Origin: Stenogyne calaminthoides
Lineage: Eukaryota; Streptophyta; Magnoliopsida; Lamiales; Lamiaceae
Reading direction: 5' to 3'
DNA: 64,000 nt
Assembly: GCA_037126765.1 (NCBI GenBank)
Contig: JBBCBC010000021.1
Location: 23,949,434 to 24,013,433, forward strand
This document shows, one piece after another, positions 42,844-55,651 of the stretch (position 1 is the first letter of the stretch; every line of letters starts with the position of its first letter). The position numbers were made by a program, and so were the translations under genes. The notes below the pieces were generated by a model. The model was not told the origin of the DNA. It made no database searches and saw only the letters and a list, made by a program, of their open reading frames with translations.

Positions 42844-43131
42844 TATTTTTTATAGTCTTGGTGTTGTACGTTATTATTTTCTGATTTGGGTCCTAACTGT
42901 ACTTGAACGATCTGTTCATGTATGTGTACCACTCATGTCCATATATCTTCTTTTTAATAAAAATGAAATAATTATTGATGCGGCGGTTACCAATTTGGTG
43001 GTCTGCTGCATCGGGTTAAATAATTAATTTTAAAAAAAAATAGATTTAAAGGACAAAAAATAAAAAAGTCAAAACAATCGGAATTAATTTCAAAACGAAA
43101 TAATGTTACTGGACTATAAATATATAATGAT

Positions 43132-43352
43132 AAGTCTTGTATATATTCAGGTGCACCGTGCATTCATAGTGCATTTTAAAACTGTGCAACTTACTATACT
43201 TAAATATGCAATTTGCTTATATTGAAACATTCAACTATTTTTTCATATTAATAGTTGCACAGTTAATAGTTGCACGATTCAGTGTAAATAAATTGTATTT
43301 TTTTAATATTACAAATTACATGGTTCTAAAATGCACAGAATGCACGCAAGAG
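43132..43352. mobile_element. MITE family M, copy 1
   Basis: Starts AAGTCTTGTATATATTCAGG then TGCACCGTGCATTC. Its far end reads, on the complement, GTCTCTTGCGTGCATTCTGT. Related sequence occurs in and near the LIN-like gene (44690-44850, 46740-46870, 48640-48700). Confidence 0.55.
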
Positions 43353-44102
43353 ACCCACCCAAAATTTAATCCCTAAATAGTTAGTTGTCTCAAAGGGCGG
43401 CTGGCAGAAACCGGCCTTATGGCCTGCAAGTGCAACCATAGAAACCCAATAAACGTTCTCCAAAAATATACTACAACATATTACTATAACATTCCTCTAC
43501 GCAACATATTCTCATTAGTTAGTTAAAAACACTAAACCCCTTTATATAAGATATTGTCGCTAGTCACTTGTCACGCCGGACGACGCAGTCAAAATACTAC
43601 CATTAATCTTAACCATTCAACAATTAATTGAATTTTATATTTTCGTCTAAATTAATTAATTAATCTTAATGGTGTCATGACGCTACTAATATGAGTAAAA
43701 TATTGAAATAATCTCTTTCAGCTTCTTACATTTGTCACTTTTGCAGTTGGCCTTTCTTGCCTGATCCAGTCTCATCCTTGTATAAGCTTGTTCCTTCTCA
43801 TTTGTTTTTTTTCTCTTGGAGTAAAGTTTTCCATTTCTTCATTCTGCATCTCTCTTCTGTAGTAACAGTACTAGTAAGGTTTTATGCTGCATGTTTTTTT
43901 CGGGTTTCCAGGATCATGCCCAAATTAATTTCAAACTTAATTTATATACTTCTTGGAGGAAAGGAGGAGTGCTCTCTTGAAAATATATAATAGGTTGGGT
44001 TCAGTAGTCTCAAACTTGATGCACAAGAAGAAACTAGACTAGAGGTAATAGTTTATACACTTGTGTAATTTTTTTTTTCAATTTCTGACTATTGTTTCAA
44101 GC
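43353..44102. other. Upstream region of the LIN-like gene
   Basis: No convincing gene. It may contain the promoter and an untranslated first exon: 44038-44046 reads ACTAGAGGTAAT (possible donor) and 44930-44940 GGTGCAGGTGAG (possible acceptor), giving a 5' UTR intron that would hold the MITE at 44103-44414. This is only a suggestion. Confidence 0.3.
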
Positions 44103-44414
44103 TGAGTTTAATGCAATTTTGGTCCCATAAGACACGGACACGCACGATTTTGGTCTCAATACTCACCACTTTGATCCCAAATTTATTTTCTTTTACACTG
44201 TTGGTCCCACCGTAACGTTTTCCATTAAATCCTATTATACTTTTGATCCCATAGCTGCATCTTTTTGGGGCCAAAATTGAAATAGGATTTAACGGAAAAC
44301 GTGACGATGATGCCAAAAGTGTAAAATAGTTTGGGTTTGGGACCAAATTGGCGAGCATTGGGATCAAAATCGTGAGTGTCCGTGTCTCATGGGACCAAAA
44401 GTGCATTAAACTCA
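44103..44414. mobile_element. Palindromic MITE with 8-bp target duplication
   Basis: 312 bp, ends TGAGTTTAATGCA...TGCATTAAACTCA. The arms pair for most of their length (GGTCCCAT.AGACACGGACAC). Flanks TTTCAAGC (44095-44102) and TTTCTAGC (44415-44422) differ at one base, as expected of an hAT-type 8-bp duplication. Confidence 0.85.
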
Positions 44415-44689
44415 TTTCTAGCCAATAAGGAGTTTCTAATTAAGGAACTATCATATCATAGTTTCCAATTATTACTACAAAATGTGTAAATCTTTGGTGG
44501 GTTTTAAGGAGTGTTAAGGGTTGATGAAGGACGTTCAAATTTTTCTGTGAGTAGTCTAGCTGCTGGATTTCGTGTACTATGTGAAAGTTGTGTGTTTAAA
44601 TTTCTTTTGAATTGTTTGGTTTGAAAAGGAACTTCACCTACTATTTGAGGGCTTCTTGTAGATGTGCTTGCAATTTCAAAGCCGGCCAA

Positions 44690-44850
44690 TTGTGTAATAC
44701 AAGAGTAACACTTGTGTGCACCAGTTACACCGTATGATTGGTGCACAACTACTATATTGTAAAAACAAATAATATTGTTCGATGAAAACAATTAATACTA
44801 TTCAATGAAAATAGCTAATATTGTTAAGTGAAAACATTTATTCTCTAGTT
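44690..44850. mobile_element. MITE family M, copy upstream of the gene
   Basis: Shares GGTGCACAACTACTA, AATACTATTCAATGAAAA and AATATTGTTAAGTGAAAAC with the intron copy at 46740-46870. Confidence 0.45.
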
Positions 44851-44960
44851 TACAGGGGTAGTAATGTCATTTTAGGTTCAACCTTTAAATTTATTGAAAA
44901 GTGATTGCATTATGCCCATATGTTGGAACAGGTGCAGGTGAGGTTTGACATTGAATAAAA

Positions 44961-47900
44961 ATGGCAATGTCATTGGAGGATCTTTTGGCCAAGGAAGGTT
45001 TCAAAAGAAGAAAAGATAAAATAAAGCCCAGAGCTTCATCTGCTTCACAAGGAACAACTAGTATACCTCTTTACATCCAACATGCCAAAAATGAAGTTGC
45101 TTCTTCTTCGAAAAGGCCGGAGAGGGCGAGGTCTCATATACCTCGGTATGATTCAAAAGGAGACTTCTCAACAAGTAGCAGTTTTGCAGGGAGGAAGCCA
45201 AGGGATAATCTCATCACTCATGGGAAAACACATTTGGAATCTGAGAAAAGAAATAGTCTAAATTATGAAAGAAGGGCACGTCAAGATTCATGGGATGCTA
45301 AGAGATTTAGCCTTTCTTCGTTTAAAGATTTGCGAGCTTCTGAGGTGGCTCAGAGCGATGAGATAGTTGAGGTGGGAATGAATAAGGCGTACAAAGATAG
45401 ATACTCCAATCAAGTTTATAGCCACAATGGAGATAGTAAGGATTATAAGAACAAGTCTTTTAAGCACATGAGTTCTAAAGATGCTAATAATTCAAACAGA
45501 AATTCTAAGAAGATAGATTTCGGTGAGAGTAGGAGCATGAAACCAGATAAGCTTGAAGATGGTGTTGCTGTTCCTGCTCTTGATGAAGTTGCAGTTAAAG
45601 CTGTTATTTCAATCTTGAGTGGATACGCCAAACGTTTCGTTAAGGATGATGATTTCAGGACATCCCTCCATCACAATAGTTTCGCTTCATTAGATTTGAG
45701 TGGCCTAGATGAAGGCCCGAATAGTCAACCCAAAGTCATGGGAAATCTGGAACAAGCGATAGAGATAGTCGAAAGAGCTGCAGAGGATCATGCAAACTTG
45801 AAGGAATTGAAAAAGGCTTCATTGCAGCTTAGTGTTATTACAGGACTGAACTCCGATGATTTGAAGGATGGATACACCTCTGGAATTCCTAATGCCAGGT
45901 TGTCGGCTTGTGCTCATCTCTACCTCAGTGTAATATACGTGATGCAAAAGAAAGATGGCATTGCAGCAAAGCATCTTCTTCAAGTGTTCTGTAATTCACC
46001 CTTCCAGGCACGCACGACTTTGCTGCCTCATCTGTGGGACCATGTGTTTCTTCCTCATCTCTTGCATTTGAAGCTTTGGTATGATAAGGAAACTCATTCG
46101 AAGCTTCTTGACAAAGTTTATAATGAGAGTCTAGATACGGGGACTTATCAATTTGCAATGTACTATAAAGATTGGATAATGGACGGGGTGGAAGAACCTT
46201 CAGTCCCTTTGATCACAATTCCTTCTTTTCCTATTCAACTTAATCGAAAGGCGGGCTTGATTGGCCATACAAGTAATCCTGCTAGTCATGCTGCCTCGCC
46301 TCAGTCAATGGTCAGTAAACAGTTGTACGATGAAGTGTTTAGGCATTCACTTAAGGGAGGTACTGATTTGGTAGTTTACGATGATGAAACTGGTAGAAGC
46401 TCCGATAGTCCAGCTACACAAGACAAACAACTGATATTATACACTCATGGCTCAAATAAAAGTGTTCAACATTCTGGGGAATCTCACTCTGTAAGTGTTT
46501 GATTTTCATGATGGTATTAGTTGAGGCTTTTATCACCTTCAGATTGTATTCAATTTATGTCCACAATTAGGTTTTTGATTGCTTGATTAGGCAAATAATT
46601 GTTGCACAACTTGAAATTTTTACCTCTGATTGCTTCAACCTTGAATGAGTAATTTATAGTTTCCAATCAAGTATCATTGCTTTAAATGTAATTCTTTTGA
46701 GTCTTCTTGTCTCTGGCTTGAGTAAGTATCTTGTTGACCATTCGTACGGTGCAACTATGCATAACTAATACTTTTCAGTGAGAACAACTAATACTGTTAA
46801 GTAAACACAACTAATACGGTTTAGAAATGCGTTTTAAGTTGCACGGTGCACCTGATGCATACAAGACTTTGTCCTCTGGCTTAGGATTAAGATAGCTTTC
46901 ACCTATTTATTGGGACTTAATATAACAAGGTTTTTTGTTGTTCTCTTTATTATTGTCAGCCTTACCAGATAAGTTATAATTTTTACATGCCATTACATTC
47001 TGATTCTAGACAAGTCACCAATGAATATATCAATTAAAAACTCTTGTTGTATTATCATGTGCTTTGTTTTGAACAAAAACACAGAATTTTTACTTTACTA
47101 GCTTGTGTATCATATCTAGCCCAAAACATTACTTTACGAGAGGAAAATTAATTTTTTTCTAATGATTTTTTCTTGTTAAACCTGGATGCAGGAAACTGAA
47201 TTGGAACCTAGTTCTATACAAGGTTGGCATGGTGATTTATTATTGACTCTGCTTAGCTTTTCATTTCTTCAATCAGCTTATACAATAATTTTTCTAATGC
47301 AGAAATGAAGGACCCCAGAGTAAAAGCTTTAAGTTGTTGCATCCCTGAAGATTTTGTATGCCCTCTAACTGGGCTTCTTTTTACAGACCCAGTAACTCTT
47401 GAGACCGGTCAAACTTTTGAGCGTGAAGCTATTACCGAATGGTTTAATAAAGGGTGCATAACTTGTCCTGTTACGAAAAAAGCATTACAATATAAGGCTG
47501 TGCCACCTACCAATATCATTCTGAAGCGTGTCATTGATAAATGGAAGACTTATCATATCGATCATATCTTTGTTGTACTCTCTGAAGCTGCAGCAGCTGG
47601 TTCAAATGAAAATGATAACACGATCATTTACGTCTTAGGCCAACTTCTCCCAGTTTTCAGTGAAGACGAGAGAGTAGAATATGGTAGACGAGTTATATCT
47701 TGTGGAGGTCTTGAGTTTGTTGTGAGAAGACTTGCGTATGCCAACACTCAGGAGAAGACTTTTATCTTGTCACTGTTGTGCTGTTGTATCGAAGCTGATG
47801 GGGGCTGTAGGAATGACATTGCTAGAAACATAAACCTGTCGGATCTACTACAACTGCTTTGTAATGAGCAGCAAGAGCTGAGAACAAGTACAGTGTTACT

Positions 47901-49404
47901 GCTGGTTGAACTAATTTGCTTCAACAGGTACTTACTTATCTTGCTCAGCAATAGGTACTCACTTTTATGTGCATAATAATTATTAAATATCAGGAGGAGT
48001 AGAGCAAAGTCAGGCCTCCTTGATGAAGAGATCACAAAAGCAATGGATCATCTAAGCACGTATCTCCAGGCTTGCACATTGGAACAGGCACCTTTGGTTG
48101 CTGTTCTGATTCTGAATCTTGATCTTCTGGTACGTGATATAATTGTATTTTCTCTTTCTTTCTGATGTGGGTGAATATTTGTCCCGTTTCTTGAATGTAA
48201 TCAAGTGAATATGGATATGTTGTGAACTTTGGTATGAACAAAAGAATGTTAACAAACAACCATATCTTAAAATAAAAAGATAATAGCAAATGAATTTTTG
48301 ACATTTTTACACTTATGGCTTTAAAATTTCATGAAAGCCGCACGCCACCTTTTTCGTTGCAGTTGGAACGACACAACAACAAAATATATAGACAGGAGGC
48401 TATTGATGCCCTGGAAGTTGCTCTAAGACAAAGCATATCTGACGAAAACGTGGAGAAGAGGTGTTGTAGAGCACTCCTAATCCTTGGAGGCTTCTTCTCA
48501 TCATCGGGGAAACTTATGACAGAGGATTGGATCTTAAAACTAGCTGGGTTTTTTAATGGTCCTGATGCTTACGATGAATCCAATGATATATCAGCTGATG
48601 GAACATTAACTATGGTATAAGCGCTTCCACTATAAAACTAGAAATAACTAATATCATTTAAAAAAATGCACTTGGTGCAACTAATGCATAGAAATATGTG
48701 TAATATTTACATAATGATATCATTCTGATTTTTGTTACTTTGAAGGCGGATTCTGTGAACGAAGATGAAGATGAAGAAGAAGTAAGTGCAAGGGAGAAGT
48801 GGTTAGTGAGGTTATCAACTTCACTAGTTGAGGATGGGAGCAAGACATTTTTGGATGCTATTTGTAAATGTGTGAGTTTAGGGAACTCGAATTTGGTGAG
48901 GGTGTGTCTAACTACAGTGGCTTGGTTGAGCTTTTCACTTGCTTCATTAGACGAAAATAAGGGATTTCAGAGTCGTGCCTTTTCAGCTCTCATTTCTCCG
49001 CTGAAACAATGCGTGGAATTCGGGAAGCTGGTCGAACACAAGATTCTTGCTTCACTGTCTCTTTATAATTTCGCTACAATTCCAGGTCAGTAATGTTATG
49101 TTTAGTTTCTTGAAAATTTTATTCAAATGATGATCTCTCTCTGTGGGGGGGTGTATGATATGTCTTTATGTCTGCAGAATGTAGGAAAATATTGGTTATG
49201 AAGATTGGTGAAGATGTGTGCTCTTGTTTAGATAAGCTAGGAATGGTAACATGGACAGCTAGAGAGTTACATAGCATCATCATATCCGAACAAAATAGGT
49301 AGAAATACGTCTTGATTTTCACTCAATGATCAAGATTCAAGAATTGTAATTATCTTGTTATTAATTACAGTTTAGACGAAGAAATGTTGTCACTAGCTAG
49401 TTAA
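44961..49404 (+). CDS. LIN/CERBERUS-like U-box E3 ubiquitin ligase (eight exons)
   Basis: Exons read from splice sites and phase: 44961-46490, 47192-47222, 47303-47927, 47994-48129, 48363-48614, 48746-49085, 49178-49298, 49371-49404; every intron is GT...AG and the frame closes at 1022 residues. Residues 1-210 are a basic Ser/Lys-rich region; about 215-430 match the helical N-terminal domain of LIN proteins (GIPNARLSACAHLYLSVIYV; LLPHLWDHVFLPHLL). The U-box is at about 535-610 (PEDFVCPLTG, DPVTLETGQTFEREAI, CPVTKKAL, VLKRVIDKW) and ARM-like helices follow. U-boxes recruit E2 enzymes for ubiquitin transfer; legume LIN/CERBERUS acts in symbiotic infection, but this homologue's role is unknown. 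The WD40 domain of those proteins is absent here. A CTAG duplication near the stop has probably shortened the C-terminus. Confidence 0.9.
46740..46870. mobile_element. MITE family M, copy in intron 1
   Basis: Contains GTACGGTGCAACTATGCATA, ACTAATACTGTTAAGTAAAC and ends GCACGGTGCACCTGATGCAT followed by ACAAGACTT, the inverse of the start of copy 1 at 43132. Confidence 0.55.
48640..48705. repeat. MITE family M fragment in intron 5
   Basis: AATAACTAATATCATTTAAA then ATGCACTTGGTGCAACTAAT; a short piece of the same family. Confidence 0.4.
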
Positions 49405-50514
49405 ACCATTTCGAGGAATTGCGCGCAATGTGCCAGCTCTTGTGAAAATAGGCATAGGTGAATCATAAACCTATTTGAAGTTCAACTATTCTTCATAATT
49501 TATCAATTTTTCAAATAAGATCCAATATGTATATTATGTAATAAAACATTAGTAGTTTTAAAATATTTTCCTAAGGCTAGAATTTTGAACAAGAAGAAAT
49601 ACATACCCTTTTGAGTAAAGGTTTAGGTTTATTACATGCATTTAGTAATGGAAACGAATCATTCCCTCAAACTTAATGGACCATCTTGAGCTTCAGTGCT
49701 TGTTTATGTATCATAATACCTTTATCCGGACTAGCATAAATTATTTGGGTTGACGTACAGGCACTTCCCCGCCTCCCGCCACATACAACACCTAGTTAAA
49801 GGCGAAGGAACCGTAAGGCGTTACAATGTAGTAGAGGAGAAGGATGTTACAAAGTGATACAGAAGCACTTATTTTCACAAAAAAAACTGAGTCTTACCTA
49901 CTTAAAAATACGTGATTTTCACTGTTTCAAAATTGATTTGGAAAACATGCGTTACATTTGCACCAGTGGAATTGTCAATTTAGATCAATTAGTATTGTGA
50001 GACAGAGTCAACTCATGATCATTATCTTGACCTGTTATGAGAATGAACCAAATTAGTTTATATTGATATCCACCAGTCTCATAAAAACAATCTGGATTAG
50101 CTCTTTGCTTTCAAAATCTTGATACACTGTCGCTTAACAAAACAAATAGGTTTGCCACCCTTTTATTATTACTAACTAGTACTAGTATATTTATTTTGGG
50201 AAATCAAAATTTGACTTGTCAAACTCAATTTTTGTATACGATTCAAATTATATAATATTCTATTTTATGATAAGACACACTTGGTATAATATTTTGACTA
50301 TGTTATTACCCAATTAGTAATGGGTTAAAGCAAAATATTCGTAAATGAGTTAAATTTTTACCTCGCGCGACTTTGTCTACCAAACGTGTAGCCAAGCGAG
50401 CTGTGCACATTCTTTCTTCTCAATGCCTGTCATAAAGTGCTTTAAATTTTGTTGCTTTTTTAATTTATTTTTTTTAAATTCAAATATGTATACATGTGAA
50501 ATAATCTGTCATAC
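49405..50514. other. 3' flank of the LIN-like gene
   Basis: The first 60 bp continue in another frame as FRGIARNVPALVKIGIGES and a stop, very likely the lost gene end. The rest is AT-rich intergenic sequence with no recognised feature. Confidence 0.5.
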
Positions 50515-51027
50515 CACGATGAATAATCAATAATATTACAAGCATTAATCAGCGATATCATAGACATTATTCAGTAATATCACAAACAACAATCAGCAAT
50601 AGCACAAGCAATAAGCAATAATACCACAAACAATAATCTTAAATACTATAGTAATTAATTAATAATACTTCAAGGAATAATCAATAATGCCACAAGGAGT
50701 AAACAACAATACCTCAAATAATAATTAGTAATACCACAAACAATAATCAGAAATACTATAGTCATTAATTAATAATACCACAAGAAATAATCAACAATAT
50801 CACAATGAATAATCAACAATACCTCAAATAATAATCAATAATACCACAAACAATAATCAACAATACCACAAGCAATAATTAGCAACACTACAAATAATAA
50901 TCAGAAATATCATGAGCATTAATTAAAAATACTACAAGGAATAATTAGCAATACCACAAGGAATGATCTGCAACACCACGAACAGTTATCTATAATACCA
51001 CAAAGAATAATCAGTAATACCACAATT
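50515..51027. repeat. Minisatellite of about 20-25 bp
   Basis: Some twenty imperfect units of the form AATAATCAATAATACCACAA with variants (AACAATAATCAGCAATACC). Internally a longer block with ACTATAGT(A/C)ATTAATTAATAAT recurs at about 50648 and 50753, hinting at a roughly 105-bp higher order. Confidence 0.85.
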
Positions 51028-52525
51028 ATTACTTTTTTTTCCTATCACATTACCTTTTATTTTACTTTTTCTCTTATTACTTGTGTTGTGTAATATGTGG
51101 GTAATGGATTTAAATATAGGTTAGTCACACCGAAAAACGATGTTATCTTTAAAGGTATTAATTCCTCCCACTCAGGTATAAATGGTTCTAAAAAAATCAG
51201 CCTCCAGGATACAAAATCTATTCCACGGAAATTCGATAGTTACACTCTAACGAATTTCAGAAAAAAAAATTCGCAAGTGTGTGTATAAAGAAAATAAGAA
51301 CTCGAAAACTTGGAACTAAGAAGAAAGAGATCATAAGGAATAGAGAATGCATTTTTCAATCTTTTTTAATGATCTCATACTTCAAGAAAGTGAAGTATTT
51401 ATAGACACAAAAATAATTTGAACAAAGATATGTGACTATTTGTGAAAACAGAGAAGTAAAAACTCTTGACCGCTTTATGGAAATAACTTAGCCGAATAGA
51501 CGTGTCATTCTATGGTCTCAATCCCAAGTATGACTTATGCAGTCCTACCTGAGTTCAACGAAACCGCCGCATACTCTTTCCCCCAAACTTAAACTAATTT
51601 AAATAGTTGAATAAGTGAAATCATCAAGCGACTGTCAGTGAAACCAACCACAAATTGCAATTCACTGGCCAAATAAGTGATAAAAAAAATCAAACAATTG
51701 AATTTGAAAACAATGACAAATTGCAATTCAATATCCAGTCAAGTTAAATCATCAAACAAAATGAAAGCTCATTCAAATTGAAAGCCTTATAACCAATTTA
51801 GTGCCCAATTTTTTTTAGTAAAACCAATTAAGTGAAAGAATCAAATAAATTTCAGTAAAACCAACCACAAATTACAATTCAGTGTCCAAATAAGTGAAAA
51901 CCCTAGACAAATGGAAAACATCAACCAATATTCATCAGAAATATTAAGTGAAAGCCTCCTAACCAATTCATTGCTCAAATAAGAGAAACTAAGACACATC
52001 CAGATATTGAATCATAACAAAGACACATTCAACATTCAACTAAATACCAAAAATAAATAAAACCTCTCATTTATTAGAAGTAGGAGGGAACAACCCGAGT
52101 CAACAAAATCTTAAGCATCACCAAGGATCCTCCACATTTGATTTTGATTACCGAAAAAATAAAGTAGTCTCATGTGAGTCATATTCAAGAACACCTCATC
52201 GATTTGGTGTGTTTTTGTGGGTATGTTTGTTGGGTTGAGTTATAACACTGGTGGGCTTATTTAATAAAGAGAGTGAATTATTAGTGTTAATTTGAGTTTG
52301 GATACGGTTATCCACACCCCATCTTTTAGTTAACGCACACACCATTTATAATAAATAATTAAATACACATTTTAATATCATTTTTACCTCTTCTATAAAA
52401 ATAATCCTAATTTTTGTGTCATCTCCTACCTACCCATCTAAATTCTAATTAGCCGCCGAAAACACACCCACTCACTTTTCCTTCCCATCCCTTCATCCTG
52501 CAGCACAAATCCTTCCCTTCCTTCC
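51028..52525. other. Intergenic sequence, partly repetitive
   Basis: 51600-51960 repeats words such as CAATTCAGTGTCCAAATAAG and ACCAACCACAAATT(G/A)CAATTCA at irregular spacing. 52440-52525 is pyrimidine-rich and resembles a plant 5' UTR. No coding frame. Confidence 0.45.
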
Positions 52526-52941
52526 TGTTGGAGAACGAGGGATAGGAATTACCAACCTCTATTCCAGAAATTGCAGCGGAAAAAATATTGAACCCGGTTG
52601 AATTCATTGTATGCACTGGAATCTCTTCGTCCGAAACACAACCACACGAATTGATCACGGATTGCTTCCATTATTCACAATTTAAGAGTCCTTTTGATTT
52701 TCATATTTCATGTGAAATTGGTAAAGAAATCACCCTGTGATTTCTCTGTATTTTGAAGTGGTTCAGAAAAGAGAGGCTTAGGGAATTCTCAATTCCCGTA
52801 ACGTGAATCGTCAAAGACCTTTCAAAAGAAGATAACAATCCCTTTAATATCTTTGGAAGTTATCTAACTCCCGTTTGACTCTATCCACTTCCATGTGTGG
52901 ATTAATTATTAAATTAATTAATATTAATTTAATTACTTTCA
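52526..52941 (-). repeat. 3' LTR of element E
   Basis: 416 bp, TGTTGGAGAACG...AATTACTTTCA. About 20 substitutions and no indel against the partner, mostly transitions. GAGTGAGAGA on the minus strand beside it is the likely polypurine primer. Confidence 0.92.
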
Positions 52942-55637
52942 TCTCTCACTCACACATGAAGTTTGAGTCTTACACTCATTTACTTCACCTTTTGACACCA
53001 TCACATAATACATTTTCATACAGACAAATAAATTGTGTGGCCTTCGAGAATATGAGTTTTTCACGCTATATAACGTGTTAATGATGTATAGCAACTCAAC
53101 CAGTTTTATATGAAGAATTCAAAACTCGTTATACCCCAAAACTCTTTCAGTTAACACAAGTTGACATATCTCTTTCAATCCCTTGAAACTATTAGAGCAT
53201 ATTCAACCTTTTTATCAAATCTATGCATTCATAATCAAGTTCTCAACTCGATTGACCGGTCAATGAACACAATAGAATATGTTAATAAAGATGTCCTTCC
53301 TTTCACACAAGATATCTACAGACTCACACTATAGCTGCTTTCCTAGACATGTACCACATTGCTATATTAATCATAGTTATTGGTAACATGCTAAAGTAGC
53401 AACACTAAAGTGAAGACTTAAAAATCTAGTAGAAAGTCCTAAGGGTACTTTTAAGAGGCCTATCAAAACCTCAAGGCTTCATACAATGAGAAAATAGAGA
53501 TATCTTTCTCATTTCCTTATGGTCATCTTAGCACATGTGGTATGAAACACATGTCACGATGTTTTAACTTCCCAGGATGGAAGCGTATGTCATTTTATTT
53601 ATTTGACATCGTGTAAATCACAGTTCAAGTGTATCATCGACACTTAACTTGAATTTCCTCCTATTATCTAGGAATCCATTGATTTAGCTTTGTAACAAGT
53701 CAAATAGATTCGTGGTAAAATCTGTTGCGATTATCTACAATATAATCTCATCTCTGCAGATATCTCGATGTCAGAGGCGATTGCTCGTATGAGAGAGTCA
53801 ATCAACTTGTCGACATACTATTATATGGACATTTCATATAGTTCATAATACATAAATGTCTAGTAACATTAACAACTACTATGTAGTCCATTTAAATCCA
53901 TATAAACTCAAAATCTTAAGATGTCTTACACATCTTCTGTAATTAGGTTTGACAACAAATCAGCTAACATGGTTTATTCTTATAAAATCCTATTTCAGCA
54001 ACACTGTCAGACAATATTTAATAGTTTGAATCCTCGTTGACATTTAAGTCTCTTATAGTACTACATTTAGTACTGACATTATGAGAAAAAATATGGCGCA
54101 AGGATCTAGGTGATGATTCGTATTCAAACGTTACATTTACCTCTCAAGGTAATGACACCGGATCAATGAATCATTTTTAATACATAGACATGTTGTCCCA
54201 ACAACTTGTCTACTTGCATCTTTAACACAATCCACCAATTATTTTCTCATAAAAATTATCACCATTACTATTAAATTTCAAACTTGACATAATTTAATCC
54301 TAGAAAACTATGCTAAGTTTTCTTGAAAATGTCATAGCTCAAGTATTGAACTATCAAATCGGAATTATCTAATGTGATAATAAGGAAAAGCGATTAAACT
54401 ATCCATCTCTGTCAAGTAACGTAAAGTTCCAATATGTGCCAGTTTCCATGTAATTCTTTAAAAAATTACATAATAAAATCTCGAATTTGTAGAACAACAT
54501 TGTTCATTTCTTCGAGTCGCATATATATAAAATGAGCAACCATTTAAACATCCAATGCTTAAATATTTATCACATGAATTATTAAGCTCATAATAACGCA
54601 AGAAAATTTAATTTCAGCATAACAACCTAAATCACAAGTGAAATACATTTAATTGGGGTTCTCAAATTAATAGATACATAAATACTTGAACATCCCAAGT
54701 TCAAATATTAAAAAATATTATGCAAATTAAGAATCTACACTGAAAAATATGAACGCAGCAACTTTCGGAACCAAAATCGGAGTTAAAATGAGCCCAAACG
54801 AGCCTAAACAATATTACATGAGCGCGAACACGCCGGAAAAAACTCCGACGCACCGGAAAACCGAAGGAACGGCGTCGGAACGCGCCACCACGCGCCCCTA
54901 GAGGCTGCACGCGCCTGTCACGTGCCGAAAATTGGGGCCACGCGCCCGCACGCGCCACAAATTTTTCGGCGCATGTGTAACACGCGCCGCTCGTGGTTCT
55001 ACGCGCCTCCGCCAGCCGCCGCGCGTGTGGACACGCGCACTGAGTGTCTGCCTCTGGTTCGTGTAGCGGTCTGCCCGTTTTTTATGTCGGACCGCCGGTT
55101 CGGGTCGGTTTAGACCGGTTTAGACCGAATTTAAATTAAAGTTTCAAAAAATTGCAAGAAGGTCCTCAGAAAATATCTAATTCTCAAAAATAGGCCCAAA
55201 TATTTTCTGAAACTTTGTGGAATGGCCCCAGAAACGTGAAGTCTTCCAAAAATCATATCTCACTCGTTTCTCAACCAAAATTAACGAATAATATACCGTT
55301 GGAATCGTCTTCCAACGAAGATTAACTCAGTACCAAGAACATACCAAACTTCATTTTTTACTGTTCACAATTTACGATCAAATTTGACGAATTTTTTCAA
55401 AAACTAATTTAATTATCTTAAACGGCTTAGCCAAAAATCACGAAATTTTGCAGATATCATGTACACTATCATACGCATCAATAGTAAAAATTTCGTCCCC
55501 AAAAGAGCCCGTTTCAATAAATCAAAAAGTTTGAAAAAATTCATAACATGTGCAATTGAATCGTGAAACATGTCAATCACATAAACAAGGCATATAAACT
55601 GCGAGAATCGTAATCACGTACGAGAATCCAACACAAT
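52942..55637 (-). other. Interior of element E, non-coding
   Basis: AT-rich to about 54780, then a GC-rich leader. The minus frame 54701-54958 (Arg-rich) follows from the GC-rich part and has no known domain. Confidence 0.6.
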
Positions 55638-55650
55638 GAATCTGATACCA
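55638..55650 (-). promoter_or_regulatory. Primer-binding site of element E
   Basis: Minus strand TGGTATCAGATTC, one base inside the LTR; tRNA-Met type. Confidence 0.85.
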
Positions 55651-55651
55651 T

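Larger units (their letters stand above)
41184..43117. mobile_element. DNA-transposon-like element with about 130-bp inverted ends, non-autonomous
   Basis: The left end ATAGTCCAGTAATTTTG and the complement of the right end ATAGTCCAGTAACATTA begin long imperfect inverted repeats. These continue with GATTGTTTTGACTTTT and TTTAACC.G..(T)CAG.AG...ACCAAA on both sides for about 130 bp. The 1.93-kb interior encodes no transposase but carries two smaller nested elements. No clear target duplication was found, so the superfamily is open. Confidence 0.65.
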
